64,000 bases of DNA, taken from NCBI GenBank assembly GCA_034190875.2, contig JAXDRA010000340.1, forward strand, positions 1 to 64,000. Direction: 5' to 3'. Positions 13,889 to 27,396 of the stretch are shown one piece after another (the stretch's first letter is position 1; every line of letters begins with the position of its first letter). The notes under the pieces are model-generated. The model searched no databases, was not told the DNA's origin, and was given only the letters and a program-made list of their open reading frames with translations. A program made the translations under genes and the position numbers. Source of the DNA: Urechis unicinctus. Its lineage: Eukaryota > Annelida > Polychaeta > Xenopneusta > Urechidae.

Positions 13889-16800
13889 TGAAGAAAAATA
13901 CTTACTTGTTTGTACATCTATACGTTATATGATCGTATATTTGCATATGTACGTATGCGTACGTTTTTTTGTATGCGTGCGTTTATTTCCGTATGCGTGC
14001 TAATACTTTCTTTTTCGTACTATGTGCGGATATTTCGCGTGATTTGACATACGCAATAGTGCGGATTTTACGTGCGACATTTACGGCGTTTAACCGTATT
14101 GTGCCACGTAATATGCGTTGCCGTATGTATGCCTATACTACGTAAATGTGCGTATTTATCATTGTGTACGTGCCTATAGGATTTCCGTATCGCGTGCGTA
14201 TAAACATCGTGTTCGTACTCCGTTTCGTATATTTGCGTTAATTCCGTATGCGTGCGTTTTGTACTTAATTATTTACATGTTCGTGCTAATACTTATGCGT
14301 ATTTGTAGCGTATATTTTGCATATACATACGTTTGCGTGCGTTTTTGTAATGCGTGCGTTTATTTCCGTATGCGTGCAAATACTTACATGTTTGTGCCTC
14401 TACATGCGTATTTGTTCGTATATTTGCATATATGTACGTAGCGCGTACGTTTTGACCGTATGTATTGCGTTTTATTTCCGTATGCCGTGCAAATACTTAC
14501 ATTTTGTGCGTATTTGTTCGTATTATTGCATATATTGTACGTATGCGTCCGTTTTTGTATGCGTGCGTACTATTTCCGTATGCGTGCTAATACCTTGCTT
14601 TTTCGTATATGTGAGGATATTTTGATTTGTACATACGTTTACGTGCGGATTTAACCGTATTGTGCTACATATACGTGCGTATATATCCGTATACTCACGT
14701 ATCGGTGCCTTTTCGTTCGTGTGATCGTTCCTATACGGAATTTAAATGTGCAACATAAGTGCGTGTTTTTACTCGTGCGTATGCGTGCGTTTTAATTTCC
14801 GTATGCGTGAAGAATACTTACTTTTGTGTACATTCTACAATACGTTTATGATCGTATATTTGCATATAGGTACTATGCGTACTTTTTTTTATGCGTGCGT
14901 TTATTTCCTATGCGTGCAAATACTTACATGTTTTGTGCATCTACATCGTATTTGTTGGTATATTTGCATATATGTACGTATGCGGTGCGTTTTTGTATGC
15001 GTGCGTTTATTTCCGTATGCTTGCAAATACTTACATCTTAGTGCGTATTATTCTTAAATTTGCATATATGTACGTATGCGTTACGTTTTTTTGTATGCGT
15101 GCGTTTATTTCCGTATGCGTGCTAATAATTACATGTTTGTGCATTTACATGCGTATTTGTTCGTATATTTTGCATATATGTACGTATGCGTACGTTTTTG
15201 TATGCGTGCGGTTTATTTCCGTATGCGTGCTAATACTTGCCTTCTTTCGTATATGTGCGGATATTTCTGATTTGTACATACGTTTACGTGCGGATTTAAC
15301 CGTATTGTGCATACGGTAAAGCGTGCATATATATCCTTATACTCACGTAAAGGTGCCTTTTTTTCGTGCGTGTACGTGCCTATAAGGACTTAAATGTGCG
15401 TATAAGTGCGTGTTTCGTACTCGTGCGTATGCGTGCGTTAATTTCCTTATGCGTGCGAATACTTACACATGTTTTTTGTACATCTACATGCGTATTTGAT
15501 CGTATATTTGCATATAATGTACGTATGCGTACGTTTTTTGTATGCGTGCGTTTATTTCCGTATGCGTGCTAATACTTACTTTTTGTTATGTGCGGATATT
15601 TCTGATTTGCTCGTATTTACGTGCATTTAATATTGTGCATACGTATGCGTGCGTCCTTTAACTGTAAAGGTGCCTTTATTCGCGTGCGTGTACGTGCCTA
15701 TAAGGACTTAAGTTGCGTATGCGTGCGTGTTCGACTAACGTGTATGTCAGCGTGCGTTTTAATTTGTATGCGTGCGAATACTTTGTTTTACATCTAAAAC
15801 ATGCTTATATGATCATATATTTGCCTATGTACGTTATGCGTACGTTTTTGTATGCGTGCGTTTATTTCCGTATGCGTTGCTAATACTTGCTTCTTTCTTC
15901 GTATATGTGCGGATATTTCTGATTTGTACATACGTTTACGGTGCGGATTTAACCGTATTGTGCATACGTATGCGTGCGTATATATCCTTATACTCACGTA
16001 AAGGTGCCTTTTCGTGCGTGTACGTGCCTATAACGGACTTAAATGTGCGTATAAGTGCGTGTTCGTACTCGTGCGTATGCGTGCGTTTAATTTCCGTATG
16101 CGTGCGAATACTTACATGTTTGTATCATCTAAATGCGTACGTATGCGTTCGTATATTTGCAATATATATACCCCGTATGCGCGCAAATACTTGGTTTTTC
16201 GTATGCGATATTTTTATTTCCGTATGCGTGCAAATACTTACATGTTTTGTGCATCTACATCACGTGTCTTTTTGGTATGTATTGCCTATAATGACTTATG
16301 TACGTATTCGTAATTTTGTATGCGTGCGTTTATTTCCATATGCGTGCAAAATCTATCTTTACATCTAGTGTGCGTATTTATTCGTATAATTGCATATATG
16401 TACCTTATGCGTACGTTTTGTATGCGTTGCGTTTATTTCCGTATGCGTGCTAATACTTTTTTTTTTCGTATATGTGAGAATATTTTCTGATTTGTACATA
16501 CGTTTACGTGCGGATTTAACCGTATTGTGCATACGTATACGTGTGCGTATATATCCTTATACTGGCATTAATAGGTGCCTTTTCGTGCGTGTAACGTCCT
16601 ATAAGGAATTAAATGTGCGTATACGTGCGTGTTCGTACTCGTGCGTAGACGTGTGCGTTAATTTCCGTATGCGTGCGAATACTTACATGTTTTTGTGCAT
16701 CTACATGCGTATTTGTTCGTATATTTGCATATATATACGTATGCGTACGTTTTTTGTATGCGTGCGTTTATTTCCGTATGCGTGCAAATACTTACATGTT

Positions 16801-17649
16801 TGTGCATCTACATGCGTATTTGTGCTCGTATTTTGCATATATGTACGTATGCGTACGTTTTTTGTATGCGTGCGTTTTATTTCCGTATGCTTGCAAAAAA
16901 CTTACATCTTTGTGCGTATTTGTTCGTATTTTGCATATATGTACCTATGGCGTTCCGTTTTTGTATGCGTGCGGCTATTTCCGTATGCGTGCTAATACCT
17001 GCTTCTTCGTATATGTGCCGGATATTTCCTGATTTGTACATACGTATTTTACGTGCGGATTTAACCGTATTGTACATACATATAGCGTGCGTATATATCC
17101 GTATACTCACGTATAGGTGCCTTTTCGTCGTGATCGTTCCTATACGGAATTAAATGTGCACATAAGTGCGTGTTCGTACTCGTGCGTATGCGTGCGTTAA
17201 TTTCCGTATGCGTGCGAAATACTTACTTGTTTGTACATCTACATGCGTATATGTTCGTATATTTGCATATATGTACGTATGCGTACGTTTTTGTATGCGT
17301 GCGTTTATTTCCGTATGCGTGCAATACTTTACATGTTTGTGCATCTACAAATGCGTATTTTGATTTGGTATATTTGTACATATATGTACGTATGCGTACG
17401 TTTTTTGTATGCGTGCGTTTATTTCCGTATGCTTGCTAAAATACATACTTTCTTAGTGCGTATTTATAAGGAACGTATATTTGCATATATGTACGTGTTG
17501 CGTACGTTTTGTATGCTTGCGTTTATTTCCGTATGCGTGCTAAAAACTTATCGTGTTTGTGCATCTACATGCGTATTTGTTTCGTATTATTGCATATATG
17601 TACCGTATGCGTACGTTTTTGTATGCGTGCGGCTATTTCCGTATGCGTG
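13889..17649 (+). repeat. Moderately disturbed array block
   Basis: Headers can be placed near 14671 (C'), 15319, 15645, 15970, 16537 and 17082 (C'). The part from 14020 to 14330 is broken into short module fragments. The rest follows normal module order with indels scattered through it. Confidence 0.84.
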
Positions 17650-18216
17650 CTAATACTTGCTTCTTAGTGCATGTATTGTCGTATATTTCTATTTGTACAT
17701 ACGTATACGTGCGTTTTTAACCGTATTGCGGTTAAGTTTGCGTGCATATGCGTGCATCACTTACAGTCCTTATATGTATTTGTCCCTAAAGGACTTTAAA
17801 TGTGCGTTTAAGTGCGTTCGTATTACGTGCGTATGCGTGCGTTTATTTCCGTAAATGTGCGCGAATACTTGCGTGTTTGTGCAACGTATTTCGTATGCAC
17901 ATGCGTTGCGTAAATGTTGTGCGATTTTTGATACTTTTGCTTGCGTATATACTTACAATCTTAGTTGCTATTTATGCTTACGTGCATATTATTACGTATG
18001 CGTACGTGTGCGTATGCTTGCGTTAATTTCCGTATTGTGCTTATACGTATGCGTGCGTATTTGTTTATTATTGCATATATGTACGTATGCGTCCCGTTTT
18101 TGTATGCGTGCGGCTATTTCCGTGCGTGCTAATACTTGCTTCTTCGTATATGTGCGGATTTTATTTCTGATTTGTACATACGTTACGTGCGGATTTAACC
18201 GTATTGTGCATTACGT
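17650..18216 (+). repeat. Most decayed stretch of the array
   Basis: Only short module words survive, such as ttaaccgtattg, aaaggacttt, aaatgtgcg and gcgtgcgtttatttccgta. No complete module can be read until a B module with a clean tail near 18120-18210. No gene or foreign element can be recognised in it. It stands just before the long clean block. Confidence 0.75.
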
Positions 18217-21200
18217 ATGCGTGCATATATATCCTTATACTCACGTAAAGGTGCCTTTTCGTGCGTGTGTACGTGCCTATAAGGACTAAATGTGCGTATA
18301 AGTGCGTGTTCGTACTCGTGCGTATTTGTGCGTTTAATTTCCGTATGCGAGCGAATACTTTACATGTTTGTGCATCTACATGCGTATTTGTTCGTATATT
18401 TGCATATTATACGTATGCGTACGTACTTTTTTTTATGCGTGCGTTTATTTCCGTATGCGTGCAAATACTTACATGTTTGTGCATCTACATGCGTATTTTT
18501 TTGGTATATTTGCATATATGTACGTATGCGTACGTTTTTGTATGCGTGCGTTTATTTCCGTATGCTTGCAAATACTTACATCTGTTAGTGCGTATTTATT
18601 CTTAAATTTGCATATATGTACCTATGCGTCCGTTTTTGTATGTGTGCGTTTATTTCCTTATGCGTGCAAATACTTACATGTTTGTGCATCTTACATGCGT
18701 ATTTGTTCGTATATTTGCATATATATACGTATGCGTACGTTTTTGTATGCGTGCGTTTGTTATTTCCGTATGCGTGCAAATACTTACATGTTTTGTGCAT
18801 CTACATGCGTATTTTTTGGTATATTTGCATATATGTACGTATGCGTACGTTTTTGTATGCGTGCGTTATTTCCGTATGCTTGCAAATACATGTTTGTGCA
18901 TCTACATGCGTATTTGCCTCGTATATTTGCATATATGTACGTATGCGTACGTTTTTGTATGCGTGCGTTTATTTCCGTATGCTTGCAAATACTTACATCA
19001 TCTTAGTGCGTATTTATTCTTATATTTGCATATATGTACGTATGCGTACGTTTTTGTATGCGTGCGTTTATTTCCGTATGCGTGCTAATAATTATATGTT
19101 TGTGCATTTACATGCGTATTTGTTCGTATTATTGCATATATGTACCTATGCGGCACGTACGTTTTTTGTATGCGTGCGGCTATTTCCGTATGCGTGCTAA
19201 TACTTGCTTCTTCGTATATGTGCTGATATTTCTGATTTGTACATACGTTTACGTGCGGATTTAACCGTATTGTGCATACGTATGCGTGCATATATATCCT
19301 TATACTCACGTAAAGGTGCCTTTTCGTGCGTGTACGTGATATAAGGACGTAAATGTGCGTATAAGTGCGTGTTCGTACTCGTGCGTATGCGTGCGTTAAT
19401 TTCCGTATGCGTGCGAAATACTTACTTGTTTGTGCAATCTACATACGTATATGATCGTATATTTGCATATATGTACGTATGCGTACGTTTTTGTATGCGT
19501 GCGTTTATTTCCGTATGCTTGCGTACTTACATCTTAGTGCGTATACGTAATGTCGTATATTTTCTGTTATTGTTACGTATGCGTACGCGTACGTGCTGTG
19601 CGTTTATTTCCTGATTTATTATTGTTTGTACATTTACATGCGGATTTGTTCGTATTATTGCATATATGTACCTATGCGTCCGTTTTTTGTATGCGTGCGG
19701 CTATTTCCGTAGGCGTGCTATACTTGCTTCTTCGTATATGTGCTGATATTTCTGATTTGTACATACGTTTACGTGCGGATTTAACCGTATTGTGCATACG
19801 TATGCGTGCATATATATCCTTATACTCACGTAAAGGTGCCTTTTCGTGCGTTTACGTGCCTATAAGGACGTAAATGTGCGTATATAGTGCGTGTTCGTAC
19901 TCGTGCGTATGCGTGCGTTAATTTCCGTATGCGTGCGAATACTTACATGTTTGTACATCTACATGCGTATATGTTCGTATATTTGCATATATGTACGTAT
20001 GCGTACGTTTTTGTATGCGTGCGTTTATTTCCGTATGCGTGCAAATACTTACATGTTTGTGCATCTACATGCGTATTTTTTCGTATATTTGCATATATGT
20101 ACGTATGCGTACGTTTTTTGTATGCGTGCGTTTTATTTCCGTATGCTTGCAAAATACTTACATCTTAGTGCGTATTATTCGTAATTTGCATATATGTACC
20201 TATGCGTCCGTTTTTGTATGTGTGCGTTTATTTCCTTATGCGTGCAAATACTTACATGTTTGTGCATCTACATGCGTATTTGGTCGTATATTGGCATATA
20301 TATACGCATGCGTACGTTTTTGTATGCGTGCGTTTATTTCCGTATGCGTGCAAATACTTACATGTTTGTGCATCTACATGCGTATTTTTTGGTATATTTG
20401 CATATATGTACGTATGCGTACGTTTTTGTATGCGTGCGTTTATTTCCGTATGCTTGGAAATACTTACATCTTAGTGCGTATTTATTCTTATATTTGCATA
20501 TATGTACGTATGCGTACGTTTCTGTATGCTTGCGTTTATTTCCGTATGCGTGCTAATAATTATATGTTTGTGCATTTACATGCGTATTTGTTCGTATTAT
20601 TGCATATATGTACCTATGCGTCCGTTTTTGTATGCGTGCGGCTATTTCCGTATGCGTGCTAATACATGCTTCTTCGTATATGTGCCGTTATTTCTGATTT
20701 GTACATACGTTTACGTGCGGATTTAATCGTATTGTGCATACGTATGCGTGCATATATATCCTTATACTCACGTAAAGGTGCCTTTTCGTGCGTGTACGTG
20801 CCTATAAGGACGTAAATGTGCGTATAAGTGCGTGTTCGTACTCGTGCGTATGCTTGCGTTAATTTCCGTATGCGTGCGAATACTTACTTGTTTGTACATC
20901 TACATACGTATATGATCGTATATTTGCATATATGTACGTATGCGTACGTTTTTTGTATGCGTGCGTTTATTTCCGTATGCGTGCTGATACTTTCTTTTTC
21001 GTATATGTGCGGATATTTCTGATTTGTACATACGTTTACGTGCGGATTTAACCGTATTGTGCATACGTATGCGTGCATATATATCCTTATACTCACGTAA
21101 AGGTGCCTTTTCGTGCGTGTACGTGCCTATAAGGACTTAAGTGTGCGTATAAGTGCGTGTTCGTACTCGTGCGAATGCGTGCGTTAATTTCCGTTTGGGT

Positions 21201-24149
21201 GCGAATACTTACTTGTTTGTACATCTACAAACGTATATGATCGTATATTTGCATATATGTACGTATGCGTACGTTTTTGTATGCGTGCGTTTATTTCCGT
21301 ATGCTTGCAAATACTTACATTTTTGTGCATCTACATGCGTATTTGCTCGTATATTTGCATATATGTACGTATGCGTACGTTTTTGTATGCGTGCGTTTAT
21401 TTCCGTATGCTTGCAAAAACTTACATCTTTGTGCGTATTTGTTCGTATTATTGCATATATGTACGAATGCGGACGTTTTTGTATGCGTGCGTTTATTTCC
21501 GTATGCGCGCAAATACTTGGTTCTTCGTTTATGTGCGGATATTTAGGTATTGCACATACGCATAAGTGCGGATTTAACAGCTTTGTACATACATATACGT
21601 GCGTATATATCTTTATGCTCATGTATAGGTGCTTTTCGTACGTGTACGTTGCCTATAATGACTTAAATGTGCGTATTATTGCATTTTGTAATCGTGCGTA
21701 TGCGTGCGTTAATTTCCGTATGCTTGCAAATACTTACATCTTTGTGCATCTACATGCGTTATGTTCGTATTATTGCATATATGTACGTATGCGTCCGTTT
21801 TTGTATGCGTGCGGTTATTTCCGTATGCGTGCTAATACTTTCTTCTTCGTATATGTGCGGATATTTCTGATTTGTACATACGTTTACGTGCGGATTTAAC
21901 CGTATTGTACATACATATACGTGCGTATATATCCGTATACTCACGTATAGGTGCCTTTTCGTGTGTGTACGTGCCTATAAGGACTTAAATGTGCGTATAA
22001 GTGCGTGTTCGTACTCGTGCGTATGCGTGCGTTAATTTCCGTATGCGTGCGAATACTTACTTGTTTGTGCAACTACATTGCGTATTTGTTCGTATATTTG
22101 CATATATGTACGTATGCGTACGTTTTTGTATGCGTGCGTTTTTTATTTCCGTATGCTTGCAAATACTTACATCTTAGTGCGTATTTTATTCTTATATTTG
22201 CATATATGTACGTATGCGTACGTTTTTGTATGCTTGCGTTTATTTCCGTATGCGTGCTAATAATTATATGTTTGTGCATTTACATGCGTATTTGTTCGTA
22301 TTATTGCATATATGTACCTATGCGACCGTTTTTGTATGCGTGCGGCTATTTCCGTAGGCGTGCTAATATACTTGCTTCTTCGTATATGTGCTGATATTTC
22401 TGATTTGTACATACGTTTTACGTGCGGATTTAACCGTATTGTGCATACGTATGCGTGCATATATATCCTTATACTCACGTAAAGGTGCCTTTTCGTGCGT
22501 GTACGTGCCTATAAGGACGTAAATGTGCGTATAAGTGCGTGTTCGTACTCGTGCGTATGCGTGCGTTAATTTCCGTATGCGTGCGAATACTTACTTGTTT
22601 GTACATCTACAAACGTATATGATCGTATATTTGCATATATGTACGTATGCGTACGTTTTTGTATGCGTGCGTTTATTTCCGTATGCGTGCTGATACTTTC
22701 TTTTTCGTATATGTGCGGATATTTCTGATTTGTACATACGTTTACGTGCGGATTTAACCGTATTGTGCATACGTATGCGTGCATATATATCCTTATACTT
22801 ACGTAAAGGTGCCTTTTCGTGCGTGTACGTGCCTATAAGGACTTAAATGTGCGTATAAGTGCGTGTTCGTACTCGTGCGTGTGCGTGCGTTAATTTCCGT
22901 TTGCGTGCGAATACTTACTTGTTTGTACATCTACAAACGTATATGATCGTATATATTTGCATATATGTACGTATGCGTACGTTTTTTGTATGCGTGCGTT
23001 TATTTCCGTATGCGTGCTAATACTTTCTTTTTCGTATATGTGAGGATATTTCTGATTTGTACAAACGTTTACGTGCGGATTTAACCGTATTGCGCATACG
23101 TAAGCGTGCATATATATCCTTATACTCACGTAAAGGTGCCTTTTCGTGCGTGTACGTGCCTATAAGGACTTAAATGTGCGTATAAGTGCGTGTTCGTACT
23201 CGTGCGTATGCGTGCGTTAATTTCCTTATGCGTGCGAATACTTACTTGTTTGTGCAACTACATGCGTATTTGTTCGTATATTTGCATATATGTACGTATG
23301 CGTACGTTTTTGTATGCGTGCGTTTATTTCCGTATGCTTGCAAATACTTACATCTTAGTGCGTATTTATTCTTATATTTGCATATATGTACGTATGCGTA
23401 CGTTTTTTGTATGCGTGCGTTTATTTCCGTATGCGTGCTAATAATTATATGTTTGTGCATTTACATGCGTATTTGTTCGTATTATTGCATATATGTACCT
23501 ATGCGTCCGTTTTTGTATGCGTGCGGCTATTTCCGTATAGGCGTGCTAATACTTGCTTCTTCGTATATGTGCTGATATTTCTGATTTGTACATACGTTTA
23601 CGTGCGGATTTAACCGTATTGTGCATACGTATGCGTGCATATATATCCTTATACTCACGTAAAGGTGCCTTTTCGTGCGTGTACGTGCCTATAAGGACGT
23701 AAATGTGCGTATAAGTGCGTGTTCGTACTCGTGCGTATGCGTGCGTTAATTTCCGTATGCGTGCGAATACTTACTTGTTTGTACATCTACAAACGTATAT
23801 GATCGTATATTTGCATATATGTACGTATGCGTACGTTTTTGTATGCGTGCGTTTATTTCCGTATGCGTGCTGATACTTTCTTTTTCGTATATGTGCGGAT
23901 ATTTCTGATTTGTACATACGTTTACGTGCGGATTTAACCGTATTGTGCATACGTATGCGTGCATATATATCCTTATACTTACGTAAAGGTGCCTTTTCGT
24001 GCGTGTACGTGCCTATAAGGACTTAAATGTGCGTATAAGTGCGTGTTCGTACTCGTGCGTATGCGTGCGTTAATTTCCGTATGCGTGCGAATACTTACTT
24101 GTTTGTACATCTACAAACGTATATGATCGTATATTTGCATATATGTACG
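18217..24149 (+). repeat. Clean array block upstream of the inversion
   Basis: Headers start at 18217, 19282, 19802, 20744, 21069, 21595 (C''), 21917 (C/C' hybrid), 22451, 22775, 23102, 23631 and 23955. Unit lengths are 1065, 520, 942, 325, 526, 322, 534, 324, 327, 529 and 324 bp. A small rearranged patch lies at 19510-19620. The block stops inside an A module at the inversion junction. Confidence 0.92.
24136..24149 (+). repeat. 14-bp direct repeat at the left edge of the inverted segment
   Basis: The sequence tgcatatatgtacg ends the forward array here and is repeated exactly at 26109-26122, where the forward array resumes. Taking out the inverted segment and one copy of the repeat restores an A module in perfect register. 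The same 14 bp occurs in most A and M modules, so the duplication shows that the two edges are in phase; it is not a unique target site. Confidence 0.9.
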
Positions 24150-24862
24150 ATGCACAAACATGTAAGTATTTGCACGCATACGGAAATAAACGCACGCATA
24201 CAAAAACGAACGCATACGTATATATATGCAAATATACGAACAAATACGCATGTAGATGCACAAACATGTATGTATTTGCACGCATAAGGAAATAAACGCA
24301 CACATACAAAAACGGACGCATAGGTACATATATGCAACTGTAAGAATAAATACGCACTAAGATGTAAGTATTTGCAAGCATACGGAAATAAACGCACGCA
24401 TACAAAAACGTACGCATACGTACATATATGCAAATATACCAAAAAATACGCATGTAGATGCACAAACATGTAAGTATTTGCACGCATACGGAAATAAACG
24501 CACGCATAAAAAAAGTACGCATACGTATATATATGCAAATATACGAACAAATACGCATGTAGATGCACAAACATGTAAGTATTCGCTCGCATACGGAAAT
24601 TAACACTCACATACGCACGAGTACGAACACGCACGTATACGCACATTTACGTCCTTATAGGCACGTACACGCACGAAAAGGCACCTTTACGTGAGTATAA
24701 GGATATATATGCACGCTTACGTATGCACAATACGGTTAAATCCGCACGTAAACGTTTGTACAAATCAGAAATATCCTCACATATACGAAAAAGAAAGTAT
24801 TAGCACGCATACGGAAATAAACGCACGCATACAAAAACGTACGCATACGTACATATATGCAA
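24150..24862 (-). repeat. Left arm of a 713-bp inverted repeat
   Basis: This arm is the reverse complement of 26109-26821. By eye I saw about four substitutions and at least one 1-base indel (7 against 8 bases in a T run). The arms share unusual features such as a caaatacatacatg start of one M1 module, ttcttacagttgc, and a cgttcg in place of cgtacg. The 1,246 bp between the arms is also array sequence in reverse orientation. Confidence 0.9.
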
Positions 24863-24939
24863 ATATACGATCATATACGTTTGTAGATGTACAAACAAGT
24901 AAGTATTCGCACGCAAACGGAAATTAACGCACGCACACG

Positions 24940-24941
24940 CA
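24940..24941 (-). other. Deletion junction inside the inverted segment
   Basis: Reading the minus strand, a B module stops after gtgctgatat and joins directly to gcgtgtgcgtgcg, the start of an A module. The rest of B and a whole C header are missing. Header spacing on the minus strand (25414 to 24718, 696 bp) is about 154 bp short of the 850 bp expected for a 526 + 324 pair. I saw no other clean copy with this junction. Confidence 0.85.
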
Positions 24942-26108
24942 TATCAGCACATATACGAAGAAGCAAGTATTAGCACGCCTACGGAAATAGCCGCACGCAT
25001 ACAAAAACGGACGCATAGGTACATATATGCAATAATACGAACAAATACGCATGTAAATGCACAAACATATAATTATTAGCACGCATACGGAAATAAACGC
25101 ACGCATACAAAAACGTACGCATACGTACATATATGCAAATATAAGAATAAATACGCACTAAGATGTAAGTATTTGCAAGCATACGGAAATAAACGCACGC
25201 ATACAAAAACGTACGCATACGTACATATATGCAAATATACGAACAAATACGCATGTAGTTGCACAAACAAGTAAGTATTCGCACGCATAAGGAAATTAAC
25301 GCACGCATACGCACGAGTACGAACACGCACTTATACGCACATTTAAGTCCTTATAGGCACGTACACACACGAAAAGGCACCTATACGTGAGTATACGGAT
25401 ATATACGCACGTATATGTATGTACAATACGGTTAAATCCGCACGTAAAACGTATGTACAAATCAGAAATATCCGCACATATACGAAGAAGCAAGTATTAG
25501 CACGCATACGGAAATAGCCGCACGCATACAAAAACGGACGCATACGTACATATATGCAATAATACGAACAAATACGCACAAAGATGTAAGTATTTGCAAG
25601 CATACGGAAATTAACGCACGCATACGCACGATTACAAAATGCAATAATACGCACATTTAAGTCATTATAGGCACGTACACGTACGAAAAGCACCTATACA
25701 TGAGCATAAAGATATATACGCACGTATACGTATGTACAAAGTTGTTAAATCCGCACTTATGCGTATGTGCAAATCAGAAATATCCTCACATATACGAAAA
25801 AGAAAGTATTAGCACGCATACGGAAATAACCGCACGCATACAAAAACGTACGCATACGTACATATATGCAAATATACGATCATATACGTTTGTAGATGTA
25901 CAAACAAGTAAGTATTCGCACGCAAACGGAAATTAACGCACGCACACGCACGAGTACGAACACGCACTTATACGCACATTTAAGTCCTTATAGGCACGTA
26001 CACGCACGAAAAGGCACCTTTACGTGAGTATAAGGATATATATGCACGCATACGTATGCACAATACGGTTAAATCCGCACGTAAACGTATGTACAAATCA
26101 GAAATATC

Positions 26109-26821
26109 TGCATATATGTACGTATGCGTACGTTTTTGTATGCGTGCGTTTATTTCCGTATGCGTGCTAATACTTTCTTTTTCGTATATGTGAGGATATT
26201 TCTGATTTGTACAAAAGTTTACGTGCGGATTTAACCGTATTGTGCATACGTAAGCGTGCATATATATCCTTATACTCACGTAAAGGTGCCTTTTCGTGCG
26301 TGTACGTGCCTATAAGGACATAAATGTGCGTATACGTGCGTGTTCGTACTCGTGCGTATGTGTGTGTTAATTTCCGTATGCGAGCGAATACTTACATGTT
26401 TGTGCATCTACATGCGTATTTGTTCTTATATTTGCATATATATACGTATGCGTACTTTTTTTTATGCGTGCGTTTATTTCCGTATGCGTGCAAATACTTA
26501 CATGTTTGTGCATCTACATGCGTATTTTTTGGTATATTTGCATATATGTACGTATGCGTACGTTTTTGTATGCGTGCGTTTATTTCCGTATGCTTGCAAA
26601 TACTTACATCTTAGTGCGTATTTATTCTTACAGTTGCATATATGTACCTATGCGTCCGTTTTTGTATGTGTGCGTTTATTTCCTTATGCGTGCAAATACA
26701 TACATGTTTGTGCATCTACATGCGTATTTGTTCGTATATTTGCATATATATACGTATGCGTTCGTTTTTGTATGCGTGCGTTTATTTCCGTATGCGTGCA
26801 AATACTTACATGTTTGTGCAT
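26109..26821 (+). repeat. Right arm of the 713-bp inverted repeat
   Basis: Forward partner of 24150-24862. It begins exactly at the right inversion junction and runs through A, B, C (header at 26252) and the first modules of a long-form unit. Homology with the left arm ends where the left junction cuts off that arm. Its first 14 bp are the direct repeat shared with 24136-24149. Confidence 0.9.
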
Positions 26822-27396
26822 CTACATGCGTATTTTTTGGTATATTTGCATATATGTACGTATGCGTACGTTTTTGTATGCGTGCGTTTATTTCCGTATG
26901 CTTGCAAATACTTACATGTTTGTGCATCTACATGCGTATTTGCTCGTATATTTGCATATATGTACGTATGCGTCCGTTTTTGTATGCGTGCGTTTATTTC
27001 CGTATGCTTGCAAAAACTTAAATCTTTGTGCGTATTTGTTCGTATTATTATTGCATATATGTACGTATGCGTACGTTTTTGTATGCGTGCGTTTATTTCC
27101 GTATGCGTGCAAATACTTACATGTTTGTGCATCTACATGCGTATTTGCTCGTATATTTGCATATATGTACGTATGCGTACGTTTTTGTATGCGTGCGTTT
27201 ATTTCCGTATGCTTGCAAAAACTTACATCTTTGTGCGTATTTGTTCGTATTATTGCATATATGTACCTATGCGTCCGTTTTTGTATGCGTGCGGCTATTT
27301 CCGTATGCGTGCTAATACATGCTTCTTCGTATATGTGCCGTTATTTCTGATTTGTACATACGTTTACGTGCGGATTTAATCGTATTGTGCATACGT
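26252..27396 (+). repeat. Long-form unit, 1,145 bp
   Basis: Header C (aagcg form), then an A module with the gcgagcgaatactt tag, then a series of M modules including ggtatatttg forms, one M2 with ttcttacagttgc, one with a gtgtgcgtttatttcctta start, several gctcg forms and M3, closing with B carrying gccgttatt. The same order recurs at 35262-36414 (1,153 bp). Shortened versions are at 18217, 31788, 37061, 38336, 48929, 55638 and 61186. Confidence 0.88.

Larger units (their letters stand above)
24150..26108 (-). repeat. Inverted segment of the array (1,959 bp)
   Basis: At 24149/24150 the sequence changes from gcatatatgtacg directly into atgcacaaacatgtaagt, the reverse complement of an M1 module. 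All modules then run on the minus strand until 26108, with headers at 24718 (C), 25414 (C/C' hybrid), 25727 (C'') and 26051 (C). At 26108/26109 the sequence passes from minus-strand B (cagaaatatc) back to a forward A module (tgcatatatg). The order C, C'', hybrid C' on the minus strand matches the forward order at 21069-22450. This is the only reversed part of the window. Confidence 0.95.

Noticed and set aside
13748-14330. Gene remnant or mobile element around the G run
   Set aside because: Fragments of A, B and C modules can be read on both sides of the G run and no foreign coding sequence is visible.
24070-24646. Minus-strand open frames of ~180 codons suggesting a gene in opposite orientation
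   Set aside because: They are the usual forward-type repeat frames, seen on the minus strand only because the array is inverted here.
24136-26122. Inverted segment as a transposon insertion with a 14-bp target-site duplication
   Set aside because: The inserted DNA is ordinary array sequence with no terminal motifs or transposase, and the 14-bp word is part of nearly every A and M module.
26340-27350. Open reading frame of 336 codons, and a similar one of 340 codons at 35346-36368
   Set aside because: Same explanation: both lie in long-form units with many M modules, and all frames of that strand are similarly open.
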